64,000 nt of DNA from Sipunculus nudus (GCA_026874595.1 CM049314.1:75654300-75718299), one strand, 5' to 3'; shown: positions 11,842-23,575, counted from the stretch's first letter. Notes: generated by a model not told the origin, from the letters alone. Made by a program: numbers and translations.

Positions 11842-14081
11842 TCAATAATTTTTTCTTTGCCTTTGCTGCAGCTTTTTCTTTGTGCGCTGACTGTTTGTTT
11901 TTCTTTGTGCTGGTGCCATTGCCTGATTTGCCTCCTTCTTTAGCAATTGTGCTTTAGCATAGAGGACATCAGCTTCTTCCTTTTTCTTCTTTGCAGTCTC
12001 TTCTTGTGTAACTAACTGTTTCCTCTTTCTCTCTTCATTAACCTGCTTATTCATTGCTTCAGTTAACTCCTTTTCTGCTTCTGCAAGTTTTCTTTTCTTT
12101 TGCAGGTCTTTCTCCTTCTTTTGTGCCTCACTACATCGCTTTGTATATCTAGAATGTGCCTCTTTGCCTGACTTAAGTAATGGTGCCACCACCATGTTAT
12201 GACTCTGCTCTCCTGTCACAGAAAAACTTCTTTCAGTGTCAGCATTTCCATGAGCCAAACTAAGACAACACTTGATGACAACAGCAAGGCAGGGGTACTT
12301 GGATCTCCCCCTGGTAGCCTGAGAGCAAGCACTGAATCCCAATAGCTGGTAGCATTACCACATTCAGCAAGCTTTTTATACCTTGTCAGATCATCTAATG
12401 CATAGGTTCTCCATTCTGCTCCTACCCGGTCAACATCAACCTCTGATACCAGAGGTGCCAGGGCAGATGCTACTCTTGTGATAGCTCCAAGGGAACTTCC
12501 ATGTTTTTGCTCCTCTGGATGCAGACACTTGAGATCCTGTAACAGCTTATTTTCCAATGGCAAGTAGTGTATAAGTTTCTTTACCGCTGTTTTGTAGAAG
12601 TCTCTGACTCCCATGTAAAACATCTTTTTGTCACTCTCCTTCTGCTCAGATTCTGCAAGCGCTTTGGTAGTTTCCGTTCCAATGGCCAGTTTACTATCTG
12701 AAAGCTGATTATCTCTGCCAGTGTCCACTTTTATAAGACTTCCTGCAGTAGTGGCACCTTCAAGTTTTGATGGTAACAAAGACTGGGCCATTAGGTTCCG
12801 CAGAAGCTCTACTATTTCTGCATGAAGCAAGTGGATCTGACTTCCCTGAGCTTGAAACAGTTTCTCAAATCTCTCAAACTTAGGCAAGACAGCCTGTAGA
12901 AACAGAAGCTTTATGTACATGGATGGGTTGGTGAGGTGTTGCACAATGCGCTTGGTGCGGTTTTGCTTAGCAACATCAGGATGTTTCCTCCTAAGGTTCT
13001 GAAAGAATGTGTTCACAGGCTGCCATTGCTCCAGTAGTCGATTCACCACTGGTTGGATGCTTAGCCAGGGTGTGCTAACAAATCTGAGAAGATGATGCTC
13101 TGCTACATCACACATGGCCTGAGACTCCTTAAACTCCTCACATAACTCTGTCCTGTATTTAAAAAAGGCGAAAACATCAACAGCAAAACTCTCTATATCT
13201 TCATCAAAGGCTGCAGTTGCATAACTTACAGCATTGTGAATGTGATGTAAACTACAGCCCCCAATGTCCAGAAGATGGGGAGCATAGTCTTTTTTTATCT
13301 GAGCGATTACCCCATTTACTCTTCAACGCATCACAGATGGTGAATCACTCATGAGCTGAAGGACATTGTTCCAAGGAATCCCATCCTCTTCAAATGCAGA
13401 ATTCATGGCCGACACAATATTTTCAGCCTTGCCTTGGTTAACAATAATAGCTCTGTAAAACTTTGTGATATCTGACTTTCTGTCATCATCAAAATAGTTG
13501 ACAAGTATGTGCAGGTATTTCTGACCTTGAACTTTGGTGCTCTCATCAATAAGCATGCTGAATTTTACCTCTTTCAACTTGGCAATTAAATTGCTATGAA
13601 GGGCAGGTGCAATGCCATCAGCAATTAGATATGTTGCTTTTGTTCTTGCACATGAAAACTGCATGGCCAACTTTGAGTCTGGAAACATTGACTTATATAG
13701 TTCTTGGATGTTCTCAGAAACATTCATTGGAAGGTCATGTTCAGCCAAGAAAGTCGCCAACTTCATTTCAACAGACAAAACTTCATCTTCAAGACACTTT
13801 GAGTCACATACTGTCTTTGCATTTTTTGCAATCACGCACTGCTGAGAGTAAAGTTTTTTAAATGTTTCTTGTGTTTTTTCTTTTGCAGCATGCTGAATCA
13901 GACTTTGCTTACCCATGCTGGAAACTTTGATATTTACTTTGCAGACTTTGCAATGGGCACAAAATGGATCTGACCCTAGTGAGCAACTCCATTCTCCTAT
14001 CTTCACTCTTTTTCCCTCTATTTCTGAACCATCAAAGTCATTTTCCCATTCTTTCCTGTACTTCTGTTTTGTTTTCCCCAT
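11842..14081 (-). pseudogene. hAT transposase with one nonsense codon and one frameshift
   Basis: The first segment (14081 down to 13323) starts MGKTKQKYRK. It has a BED-like zinc finger at about residues 31-66 (C41, C44, C47, H64) and RNase H-fold acidic motifs LIDEST (D179) and MSDSPSVM (D246). A TGA at 13323-13325, where an Arg codon is plausible, interrupts an otherwise continuous frame to about 12320. A shift there leads into the second frame, with NADTERSFS, the conserved hAT C-terminal dimerisation block, followed by a long Lys/Glu/Gln-rich coiled-coil tail of about 110 residues ending at 11842. The tail is unusual for hAT proteins. Inactive as written. Confidence 0.82.
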
Positions 14082-14812
14082 GTCTACCTGCTAAACTGCC
14101 CAGTCTTCAATATTTGGCTGTGATCACTTAATTTCCAATGATCTCTGTAACAGATTTATCATATGTATACTATAACAGTTGCAAATCACTTACTGATTTC
14201 ACTTTACTTAACAAACCATACATATCTTAAAGGAAGTCATTAATCAACAAATAGAGCAGTGTTGCAAAGGAAACCTTTCTATGTTGTGTTTGTGCAAGCT
14301 AGATTCAATGGTTCATCTGCAAATGAGAGTAAAAATCTATAAAGGTCAACTCCAGCTGCATCTGAATGTGAATAATTATAAGGATGTTGCATGTATATTT
14401 GACTGAAATTAAAAGAAGTATATAAAATTAGTCACATCTAGCTCAGTTCATCTAGAGCAGAGAGTTCACCAAATAATAACCCTCACTCAGATGTCAGAGC
14501 AGCTGTGACTTATAGCCAACTGCAATGGAACTCACACCTTTGGTTACTACTAATCTAACTCACCTGGAATTTGCAGTAAGCCATGAACAGCTCAGCATAA
14601 ACTCCACACAACAGAGAACACACATTCCTGCAAAGACACTGGGAAAGCACATTGTCAGATCTCATTATAACTCTTTATATTTTTAGATATACCACTGGAT
14701 AGCCCAATCTCATCATGCTATTTTGTTAAAAAAAGTATAAAAAAGTATTTACGCCTTAAAAAACTACAAAAAAGTATAAAAAGCTTTTAAGAAAAAAAAG
14801 GATAATACTTTT

Positions 14813-15624
14813 AAACTAGAATTTCAGCAGAAGCTGACAAAAGCCCTCAGCCAAAAGAACAGTGTTTAGAGGTGGTCACAGTAACAAGTACTAAATATCT
14901 GTTCTCACATGGATGTATATCTGTACATGTCTCACTTATAAATTTAAAATCGAGAGGTATGTACCATGATTCATAACAATCCACCAAATGCTTCCTGAAA
15001 AATAAGCTTCTAAGTTTTATTCTATTATAAGCTCTGTGACCTTGAAAAGTAGGTCAAGGTCACCCATCTTTGAAATCAGTCCCTATGATCATAGTAAGTA
15101 TTGTGAAAATCTACCCAATGGTTCCTGAGAAATAAGCTTCTAAATGTTTTTTCTATAATCAGCTATAAAACGTAGAAAAATAGGTCAAGGTCACCCATCT
15201 TCGAACTTGACCGAGATTTTGTAAATATACATCTTCACCAAAAAAAATTCTAGGTGGCGCCACCAAACTTGTGTATCAGGTACTGACTATCAGTCCCAAT
15301 AATCATAGTAAGTTTTGTGAAAATCCACCAAATTGTTCCTGAGTATTAAGCATTTAAGTGTTTTTCTATAATCAGCTCTCAAATGTAGAAAAATAGGTCA
15401 AGGTCACCCATCTTCGAACTTGACTGAGATTTTGTCGATATACATCTTTACCAAGGAAATAAAATTCCGACGGTGAATCCTTTTCAAGATATCCCGCTCA
15501 CAAGGTAAAAGTTAACGGACGCCGGACGGACGGACGGACGGACAGACAGACGGACGGACAGAAGGACGGACGGACAGCTTGGGTGACGACAATAGCCCAT
15601 AAGCCTAAGGGCTGAGGGCTAAAA
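14813..15624 (+). mobile_element. Nested non-coding element with 11 bp subterminal inverted repeat
   Basis: Starts near CTAGAATTTCAGC. AGCCCTCAGCC at 14842-14852 is matched by its reverse complement GGCTGAGGGCT at 15610-15620. Inside are several TAGGTCAAGGTCACC blocks, the palindrome GGTGGCGCCACC near 15254, and a GGAC/GACA microsatellite at about 15523-15580. The end can fold (AGCCC/GGGCT) and is followed by TAAAAAG. This matches the layout of the 9493 element and suggests a non-autonomous rolling-circle-like family. Confidence 0.6.
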
Positions 15625-15644
15625 AGTATAAAATGGCAGCACTG

Positions 15645-16599
15645 CTAGCCGTGAGAGATATTATTTAGATTGTTTATATTATCAGTAGTAGACAGAATGG
15701 AATCTTCCACTACTCAAGGTAAATCATAATAATAACAATATAGTTTAATTTGAAAGTGGTGGACAGGTCAGTTTGTTAACGATTCTGTTGCATGTATAAC
15801 GAGGCCAGACTATTTATTGCAATATCAAATAAATTTACAAATTAATGAAAAAATCTTTAAGGCATTCAAAAATATAGTCAAAATTCCTATTTCAGAGAAA
15901 CCAAGAATTTTTCAATTTAAAATATTAGTCAGGGTTTTACAACTTAATCCGCTTTTTTATAACTGAATGAAAGCGAAACTGGTCTTGTTCTTTTTGTAAA
16001 GAAGTAAAGGAAACTTACCTACATATACTTTATCAATGTGAGGTAGCCCATAATTTGTAAATAATATTTGAGAATTGGTCAAGGAACTGGAGCCATTTTA
16101 AGCTTAGGTAATGTAACAGAAACAATTGTTAACTCTAAACACCTTAGTGACAGCATTTAGAATACTCTACTTCTGTTATCAAATATATGCATGCAAGTGT
16201 AGAGGGATATTACCAACATTTTCTTTGTATAATTTTGTATTATTTCTTTTTCTGTAATGTTCCTTTTTAATTTGTATTTGTATGAATGTAATTTGTCATA
16301 GTCCACATATCGTCATTATGTAAATGTACTTCGTTGTTTGTAATTTTTGTTAAGAGGGATTAGTACATATCATTACTTTATTGTCATAGTTCACATATGG
16401 TCATGATGTAAATGTACGTTGTTGTTTGTATTATATGTCAAACAGGTAAAGTATATAACATTATTTTATTGTCATAGTTCACATATCGTCCTGATTTAAA
16501 TATACTTTGTTGTTTGTATTATATGGCGAAAAGGTACAGTATATAGCATTATTTTATTGTCATAGTTCACATATCGTCATGATGTTTATATTATATGTT
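15645..16599. other. Intron with short local repeats of CATAGTTCACATAT
   Basis: No exon seen. From about 16300 to 16590 a diverged unit of roughly 60-100 bp (TTATTGTCATAGTTCACA, then ATCGTC and TGTTTGTATTATATG) recurs four times and again right after the next element near 18770. The palindrome-rich element at 16600 may therefore be inserted in an older tandem repeat. Confidence 0.45.
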
Positions 16600-18752
16600 A
16601 ACAAGGCCTAGAGGCCTAATGCGAACCTGTGCAAAGTTTATGAGTATGAATGGAGGTTTATTTTTAAAATTTAATATTGATACTCTTAAGTCCTGCATAT
16701 CTACCTTAGTCATTATGATTTCAGCAAATAGACGTTTCCGACCTGCAAGTTTCTGACTAGGACATTTTAAAACCAGAATATGGGTAGTCGACAAGCGACT
16801 ATGTGTATCCACAGAAATCAGAGTGGGATGGGTGAAGTGAGGCATGGATTAAGTGACAAGGGGAACAGAGTGAGGTGTGTTGCATATTAGCATGGATGTC
16901 TGCAGCTGAAACATGAATGAAGGTGGTGCCACCTGTCATAAAATAGAGAAAATTGTCCAGGATGTATAAACCTGCAAAATTTTGGGCAGATATGTCAAAC
17001 CGCTGCCGAGATATGAGTGATTTTATTGCAAGGCAGACAAACAGACAGATGCTGTGCAATAATGATTGCAGGTGGCACCACCAGTTTTGCCTATGATGAA
17101 GAGCTATGTGAGATCTATACACATGCAAAATTTTGGCCCAATCGGTCAAACGGTTCCCGAGATATGAGCTTGGATTTCTGCAGAGTAAATGTGAATGTAG
17201 GTGGCGCCACTTGTCATAAAACTGAGAAAGCTGTCCAGGATGTAAAAACTTGCAAAATTTCAGGTGGAAAAGTCAAACCACTGCTGAGATATGAGTGATT
17301 TTATCCTGAGGCAGATGAACTGATGGATGCTGTGCATGAATGGCTGCAGGTGGCGCCACCAGTTTTGCCCATGATGAAGAGCTATGTGAGATCTACACAC
17401 ATGCAAAATTTTGGCCCAATCGGTCAAATGGTTCCCGAGATATGAGCTTGGATGTCTGCAGAGTAAACCTGAATGTAGGTGGCGCCATCTGTCTTAAAAT
17501 TGAGAAAGCTGTCCAGGATGTATAAACCTGCAAAATTTCAGGTGGAAAAGTCAAAACCATTGCTGAGATATGAGTGATATTATCCCAAGGCAGAGGGACT
17601 GTGCAAAATGGTTGCAGGTGGTGTATGTTATAAAGCTATCAAAGGGCTACATTTTTCCAAATTTTTAGCCTGATTGGTCAAACAGTTCCCGAGATATGTA
17701 GGTTTATGTGTGGAAACAGACGCACAAATGGAGGCTGGGCAGCGAGGAAAGGTCAGAGGTCAACAAAAAATGAGGGTGCAGCAGTTCACATGTGACCTGA
17801 TGATAAACCCGATTCGCTTAAAATGCAAACCAAGTTTTTTCTGAAAGATATAGTTCCAATAATCTGGGAATTCTGCATCTATACATTGTGTCTAGATGTC
17901 TAGACGCTTTGTCTAGACGTCTAGACACATTGTCTAGACACCCGCCAGAGCCAGGTCAGTTGCCATGGTGATGTCTGGACCCCACCTGTTTGTACTGAGT
18001 GACCCCTTGACTTGGCTGCTGAAACTCAGCATGGGGTCAAATCTGTTTTCAAACACAGAAAGCCTTTTTCAATTGGCTACAGTGCTTTTTTAAAGCTGTA
18101 TTTACCCAATCTATTCTTATAAAACTGGCAGAACCCTACCATAGAATAATTCTTGTAAAGTTTAAACCAATCAGCTTAACAGTTTCATCATAAATCAGGG
18201 TACAAGCTGGAAGAGTTTAAAATTACATTTTCGCTAGTAAAAAACACATCAATGTAGGTGGCACCACCAAAACCTCCATTTCAGATATGACATATGTGAC
18301 AAAAATTAGTATAAAATTTGGCGATGATAGCTCTAGCGGTTTCTGAGATTTTAATTTTAGTCTGCCTTTTTGGACAGATGACTAAGTTTAACCTCCTGTA
18401 ACTTGGCCAAAAATCTCCAAACTGGAACCATTTGAACAAATTTGAGAGAGATTGTTTCAGGGATCATTTCTATGAAATATTGGACAATTTGCAAAGCTGA
18501 ATAGTTTCGGAGCAGAAGATTTTTAAAACTTTTTTAGATTTTTCCCTGTAAAATCTAAGAAAATGCAGTTAGAAAAAAAAAATAAACAAAATTCGATGGA
18601 GATTTTCAGATGACTGATTCTTTGCAAAAATTTGGTGATGCTAGCTTCTGCCGTTTTTGAGATAGCTATGGTTAACGTACAGACGACGCACAATGCACAA
18701 CACACGACGGAAGACGCCGCACCATCACATAAGCTCACAGGTTCGCTAAAAA
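16600..18752 (+). mobile_element. Palindrome-rich non-coding element (GGTGGCGCCACC family), most complete copy
   Basis: Starts with AACAAGGCCTAGAGGCC. GCGAACCTGTG at 16621-16631 has an exact inverted partner CACAGGTTCGC at 18736-18746. The interior is built of repeating blocks of about 130-160 bp, each containing GGTGGCGCCACC or a variant, a CAAAATTT block and a GAGATATGAG block. Near 17888-17940 there is a cluster of GTCTAGAC palindromes. Small frames in it (such as IYTHAKFWPNRSN) repeat from copy to copy and are not genes. No transposase is present. At least six other full or partial copies occur in the window. Confidence 0.65.
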
Positions 18753-19509
18753 GGTAAAGTATATATTATTTTAATGTCATAGTTCACAAATTTTTTTTTC
18801 AGTGATGGTGATCTGGACATTGATAAACACAACAATCTGATGAATCATTTTATTAATCATTCTTTTTAAATAGAAGAGGTAGTCACCTGCAGAGATTAAG
18901 CAATCTATTAGAAACAAGTTAGGTTGTCTGCATGCCCAATCCAGCAAAAGAACATATAATCAAGTGGAGCCAAGAAAAACAAACTATTCAGTTACTATAT
19001 TATACTGACATTTTAAACTAGCCACCTTATTAAAAACTCATCTTAGATGGGTTATATTGCAACAAGGGCAACATCTATCCATTCATCAACCATTGATAAT
19101 GCCTTAATGACTTTTCAGAAATTTGATGGGTTTCCATGAAACACACAGTGAATGTTTATCAATAATCTCATTTGAGTTTATTCTTGATAAAATCTGTGCA
19201 TATCTGATTAGGTCTGAGGTCATCTTAATTTGGTATCATACTGTGAGCATTTACGAATTAAGTATCTCACCTGATTTTTGGTAAAATCTGCATATATTTA
19301 ATGAGGTCTTAAGACGGGCATACTATGCAATATTGTGATGCTCTTGTTTAGGATATATGATGTGGCATTCCATCAGGTAACATGTAAAGTGCTGGCTGTC
19401 CATGAAAATCCTGAGCATTTACATTTGTTACATAGACACTTTATTCTCTCATAATTATTAAATCTGAAACAGTTAATTTATATCTTTCTCTGTTCTTTTC
19501 GGTGGCTTT

Positions 19510-19770
19510 TCATCGTCTTTACAGTTGCTTTGCACTGCCTATGCAGTAACTTTGCAAAGCCTTTGCAGTGACTTTGCATTGCATTTGTAGTAGCTTTGCA
19601 AAGCCCTTGATTGGCTTTGCATTACCTTTGCAAAACCGTTGAAATGGCTTTGCCAAATCATTACAGTGGCTTTGCCTACAATAGCTTTGCCAAATCTTTG
19701 CATTGCCTCTGCTGTGGCTTGGCAAAACTTTTGCTTTTGCTTTGCATTACTGGTGCAGTAGGTTTGCATA
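19510..19770. repeat. Degenerate ~21-24 bp repeat of CTTTGCAAAG / GCTTTGCA
   Basis: GCTTTGC or ACTTTGC recurs about every 21-24 bp, with full CTTTGCAAAG palindromes near 19551 and 19592. The core matches the array at 1.0-1.5 kb. In both places the repeat lies next to a GCACATGTGC palindrome (1027-1036 and about 19838-19847). Confidence 0.6.
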
Positions 19771-19929
19771 ACAATTGCTTAGTGATTGCAGTACTTTTGC
19801 ATATGGTTAAGTAATTCTTCCAATTCCATATGTATGCAGCACATGTGCTGAAGATATATGCAACTTATATTCTGCAAATAGTTCAGCAAATGTATTGCAA
19901 AGAGATTGTACATTTGCTCCATAGGGGTC

Positions 19930-20338
19930 ATTTTTGTACAGATAGCATGTCTGATCACTAGCCGGTGCACTTTGAGACGTGGGTTCGAAATTGGCAGGAG
20001 TCTTCCCATGTGTGACTTTCATCAAGGGTGTTTATATAATTGGAATGATATCAGGGAGATAAGCTTTCTAATATCGGGCTCGTCCCTGGGCCGTGGGTGC
20101 ATTCGTCAGGAAGATCTGATGGCTATCCAGTGTGTTTAAACCAGCTGCTGGCTGGTTCAGGTTCACACCTGAGATAGCGGGGTTCATTGAATGAATGACG
20201 TTCTCGCCAACCCGACAGGTAGCCGCCAGACTGGCACACCATGAACAATTTATAAAGTACGGTAGTGTACGATGTATTAAAAATGGAGGTCGGTACTACA
20301 CCATAAATAATAATTAAAAAAAAAAGAAAAAAAAAAGG
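19930..20338 (+). mobile_element. tRNA-derived SINE with A-rich tail
   Basis: The head has a weak A-box-like TAGCATGTCTG and a clear B-box GGTTCGAAATT at 19982-19992. A body of about 280 bp follows, then a tail AATAATAATT plus long A runs ending near 20337. No tRNA cloverleaf could be completed, so it is a SINE rather than a tRNA gene. Its body differs from the three minus-strand SINEs elsewhere in the window, so it is a second family. Confidence 0.6.
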
Positions 20339-20555
20339 TTAATTACCGTTACATAGGGCTGGATTTAGTTTGAATTCTTACCAAAACTTTTGCATATATC
20401 ATGCATGGAATGCGCCTAGGTAAAAAGCTCATCATGTTCAACAATAGAACTGATGACATATAATCCACAAGTATTTAATTTTCATTATCCTGTAATTAAA
20501 GCTACCTCCAATGCGCTTGATTAAAGAAAATCCCCCCTCCATTTATCCAGCACAC

Positions 20556-20769
20556 CCAAGACAGAGGTGGCCTTGCAGACATCCTCCTGGTTTTTAGAAG
20601 TGATTTCATGTGTGTTTGAGGTAGCCTTGCGGACATTTACCTGGGTTTCAGGAGCTATTTCCTGTGTGCTTGAGGTAGCCTTGCGGACGGCTGCTGCTCG
20701 TGACTTGATGTTTGCCAGGTTATCTCTCATCGGCAGATTCCGGATTGATGTGATCAATCTATGGCGTAG
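20556..20769 (-). CDS. Exon 16: REJ module, helical repeat part
   Basis: 214 bp, phase 0 to 1. The acceptor is good (AATTCTTGTTGACAG); the donor TTGG|GTGTGC is weak and was chosen because the frame stops (TAA at 20521) before any better site. It encodes LRHRLITSIRNLPMRDN, then two 18-residue repeats and part of a third (VRKATSSTQEIAPETQ, VRKATSNTHEITSKNQ, VCKATSVL), like the repeated Ala-Thr-Glu-Glu segments of REJ modules. A G6 tract near the 3' end (20532-20537 on the plus strand, read as C) could hide a sequencing indel that would change this exon's end. Confidence 0.65.
20564..20688 (-). repeat. 54 bp coding tandem repeat inside exon 16
   Basis: The motif GAGGTGGCC or GAGGTAGCC followed by TTGCnGAC begins at 20564, 20618 and 20672 on the plus strand, exactly 54 bp apart. 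Each step is 18 codons, so the reading frame is kept. Confidence 0.75.
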
Positions 20770-21151
20770 CTGTCAACAAGAATTAAGCAAACAAGTTTAA
20801 TCAGACACAGGTTCCTTGATCCTTCATATTTTTATTTATCAGAAAAATACACTGCAGGGCCCAGCTGAGCGGCAGAATAAAAGAAACATAATATTGTATC
20901 TGAGGTCTCTTTTTTTATGATACATCCATGACATATAGCTTAATAAACATAAATTAACCGACATGGTTATAAAAATTATATAAACTGATAATTTAAGGAT
21001 CTGTTCCATGTGTGTACTGCCTGCAGGCTGGCCATGTGATTAGATGGCAAAATTAGTTTTTTTTTTCATATTGAAAATCATCAGAGATGGTCCATTTAGC
21101 CTTCGTGGAGGCAAGTTTGTCTTACATGGTAGGGTTTGTCCATGTAATTAC

Positions 21152-21237
21152 CTGTACTTGATTGGGTTTAGTGCTCTCCTCTGGAGCCGGAAGTGAATTC
21201 AGTGTCGCTGCTACTGTTGCTATGAGAGCCACAGCAC
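21152..21237 (-). CDS. Exon 15: REJ module
   Basis: 86 bp, phase 1 to 0. The acceptor is CACATATAG and the donor CAG|GTAATT. Residues AVALIATVAATLNSLPAP and STKPNQVQ continue the helical REJ segment. An alternative donor five bases earlier (CAAG|GTACAG) would run the next exon into a stop, so CAG|GTAATT is preferred. Confidence 0.7.
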
Positions 21238-22109
21238 CTATATGTGCAAGGGTTTACACAATTAACATAACGATTACTACATAAATTAGATAATAAGCAT
21301 GCAAAATCTTAACATTTTTACGAAGACCTAAGGCAAAAATGGCTAAGTGAGAAACCTATTTCAGTAGCGTCAGATAAATAACATCATTGAAACTAAAGTA
21401 TTCATCTGTTATTTTCAGCAAACATTACATACATTGATATTGATGTTGGAATATTATACCAGAGGCCAATTATCCCATAATTCAAGTGGCTGGTACCTGT
21501 GTAGATGAGAGGTCACATTCATGAAGATCTTATTTTTACAATTCCCCTTTTTCTGAACATCACAAATTTGATACCCTCATGGAAGACTCTCAACCAGGTT
21601 ATAAATATATATACTGTGGTTGGATTGATATTTGTATATCATTCATTGTATAAATTATTAAATAATCATTCAAATTAGAGAAGGATCCATTGTATATCAA
21701 ACAAATGGAAATTCAAATTCACAAATTGCAGATAATGATACAGCAAGATATGATATTGAACATGGTAACATAAAACTATGACATGTAATGTTATATACAG
21801 TGCACTCACAAGAATGAGAGAACTAGGAAATACAGCACAATGTGAACTGAAATGTTATATAGAACATGTAAAGTGGCATTGAGACATAAAAGAGGTTCTA
21901 ACTGCCAAAATTGTAATTTTCTTAAAGACCATTTAGGAAGAGCAAGTTATCTGAGAGTTATTAAATGTCATTATTTTCTCTTGCAATTGTACACAAATGT
22001 TTGATTTACTGTATGTAAACAGTGTATTTATACAGAAAGTATCCAGAAAAGTTTTGATTAAAATATGCTCTGACAGCAAGCGCCATAATACACCTACCTT
22101 CTGTATTAC

Positions 22110-22242
22110 CTGAGGTTAACATGGCTGCCAAGCTGCCGGCTGAATATGTGGTATTCTCGCCGCTTACTAATGTCTCGAGCTTGTTTAGAAGGTCAGGAGG
22201 TGAGTCAGATGATCCATTGACTGTCATTCCTACAGGAAGCAC
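22110..22242 (-). CDS. Exon 14: REJ module
   Basis: 133 bp, phase 0 to 1. The acceptor is TATACCTGCAG and the donor TCAG|GTAATA. It begins VLPVGMTVNG and ends AGSLAAMLTS, with SPPDLLNKLETLVSGENT between. It joins the preceding beta-rich segment (LDVK) to the helical part of REJ, as in polycystin-1 relatives. It contains one N-glycosylation sequon (NGSS) and one NTTY. Confidence 0.75.
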
Positions 22243-23575
22243 CTGCAGGTATAAAAGTCATAATAAAACTATATATATTTAACTGAAACGCCACACCTTT
22301 GAGTTGAGGCCAAAGTGATATTTTTATGGAGTTGTAATTTTATATATTAGTAATTAAACTTAAAATACATGAAGTGACAGATATGTTAAGATTAGTGTCA
22401 GAGATTAATGAGGTCTGATATTCAGATAAAGCCAACGATGTTTAATGGTCATCATACGGCCAAGTTTCTAATGGTAATTCAGTATGATTGTAGAGACTTA
22501 AATTGGTTTATATGTTGAGGCCAACATTGTTTATATGAGTCAGGGAAAAGGACTTGCAGGTCATCTATAACTGGATGTATGTCAGGCCAGATTTGGGATT
22601 TTCCAGAATACTTTCATCCAAACGAATCAGATAAAACTTTAAAAGTACACTTCCAACTCTGACGTAATTGTGACCTACTTTGGGTCATCCAATAAAGTTT
22701 AGCTTTTATGATGAAATGTAGAAAAATGTATATGTATGTCTCATATATCACACGACAGCTCTGTATCAAACTCTTGTATCGTGCAAGTCCACATAGCTAG
22801 ACTGCATGGTTTTGTTAGAGAGAGGCGCACACTGCTGAGAGACCACCCTTCTGCTGTAACAACATATCAACAGATCTTGATTAAAGTCCACCAACCTAGT
22901 CTTGTGTCTCTCTCTCAACATGTGTTACACATTGTAACAATATGGAAAACTGCATTGTAACGGCTTACCATCATATTCACACACTATTGCTCAATTACAA
23001 TTATGTTAATTTTAGGCTGTGATTGAGGAATTACTGGTAATACAAAGAATATACATCTTTGTATGGGCAAACTGCAGCCAGAAAAACTTTCAAAAATATC
23101 ACACATTTGAAATTCCTCATGAACAAAATGACAACCATATTTGTGAATCTTAACCCTAACCTGTGACACACAACTCATGATTCATGGTTATATGAACAGG
23201 CAATATCATTCATCCTCTGGAGCCATAAATACGCTCCTCAGGCAGCGGTTTTACCAAACAGTTTTCCCAGATCCCTTTTCATGTAACCCCTGCCTATATA
23301 GCAAAATTCTCTGGGTATGGAAACCAGGGTAAACAAAGAGTAAAGAATTGTAAAGAGATCAACGAGAGCATGATTTTTGTATTGTCCATGAAGCTCCAAA
23401 TTTAAAATATGTGACCGACAAGAGCTCTGTGAATTCTTTGCTCTGTGCACACCCTGAGGATTTTACCGTCGGAATCTTGCTGCAAAAAGAACAGAGATCT
23501 GGGATAAGTGCCATGTATATCTGTTGCAGAAGTGATTGAATGACATTGAGGCAGCATGAAAAATTTGTCTCCTAC
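22243..23575. other. Intron, nothing recognised
   Basis: No repeat family or exon with convincing splice sites was found on either strand. Short frames here do not resemble known domains. Confidence 0.4.

Larger units (their letters stand above)
9419..15644 (-). mobile_element. hAT-superfamily DNA transposon, about 6.2 kb
   Basis: The ends are inverted repeats CAGTGCTGCCA (9419-9429) and TGGCAGCACTG (15634-15644). Both are flanked directly by CTAGCC (9413-9418 and 15645-15650), a likely target-site duplication, although hAT elements usually make 8 bp. Copies of AAAAAGTATA or AAAAAGTATC lie just inside both ends and look like subterminal transposase-binding repeats. The minus strand encodes a broken hAT transposase (11842-14081). 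Two non-coding elements are nested near the ends (9493-10855 and 14813-15624). It lies in the intron between the 20.6 kb and 8.8 kb exons of the host gene. Confidence 0.82.

Noticed and set aside
11842..12342. Separate coiled-coil host gene
   Set aside because: Its start contains the conserved hAT dimerisation block NADTERSFS, so it is the frameshifted C-terminus of the transposase.
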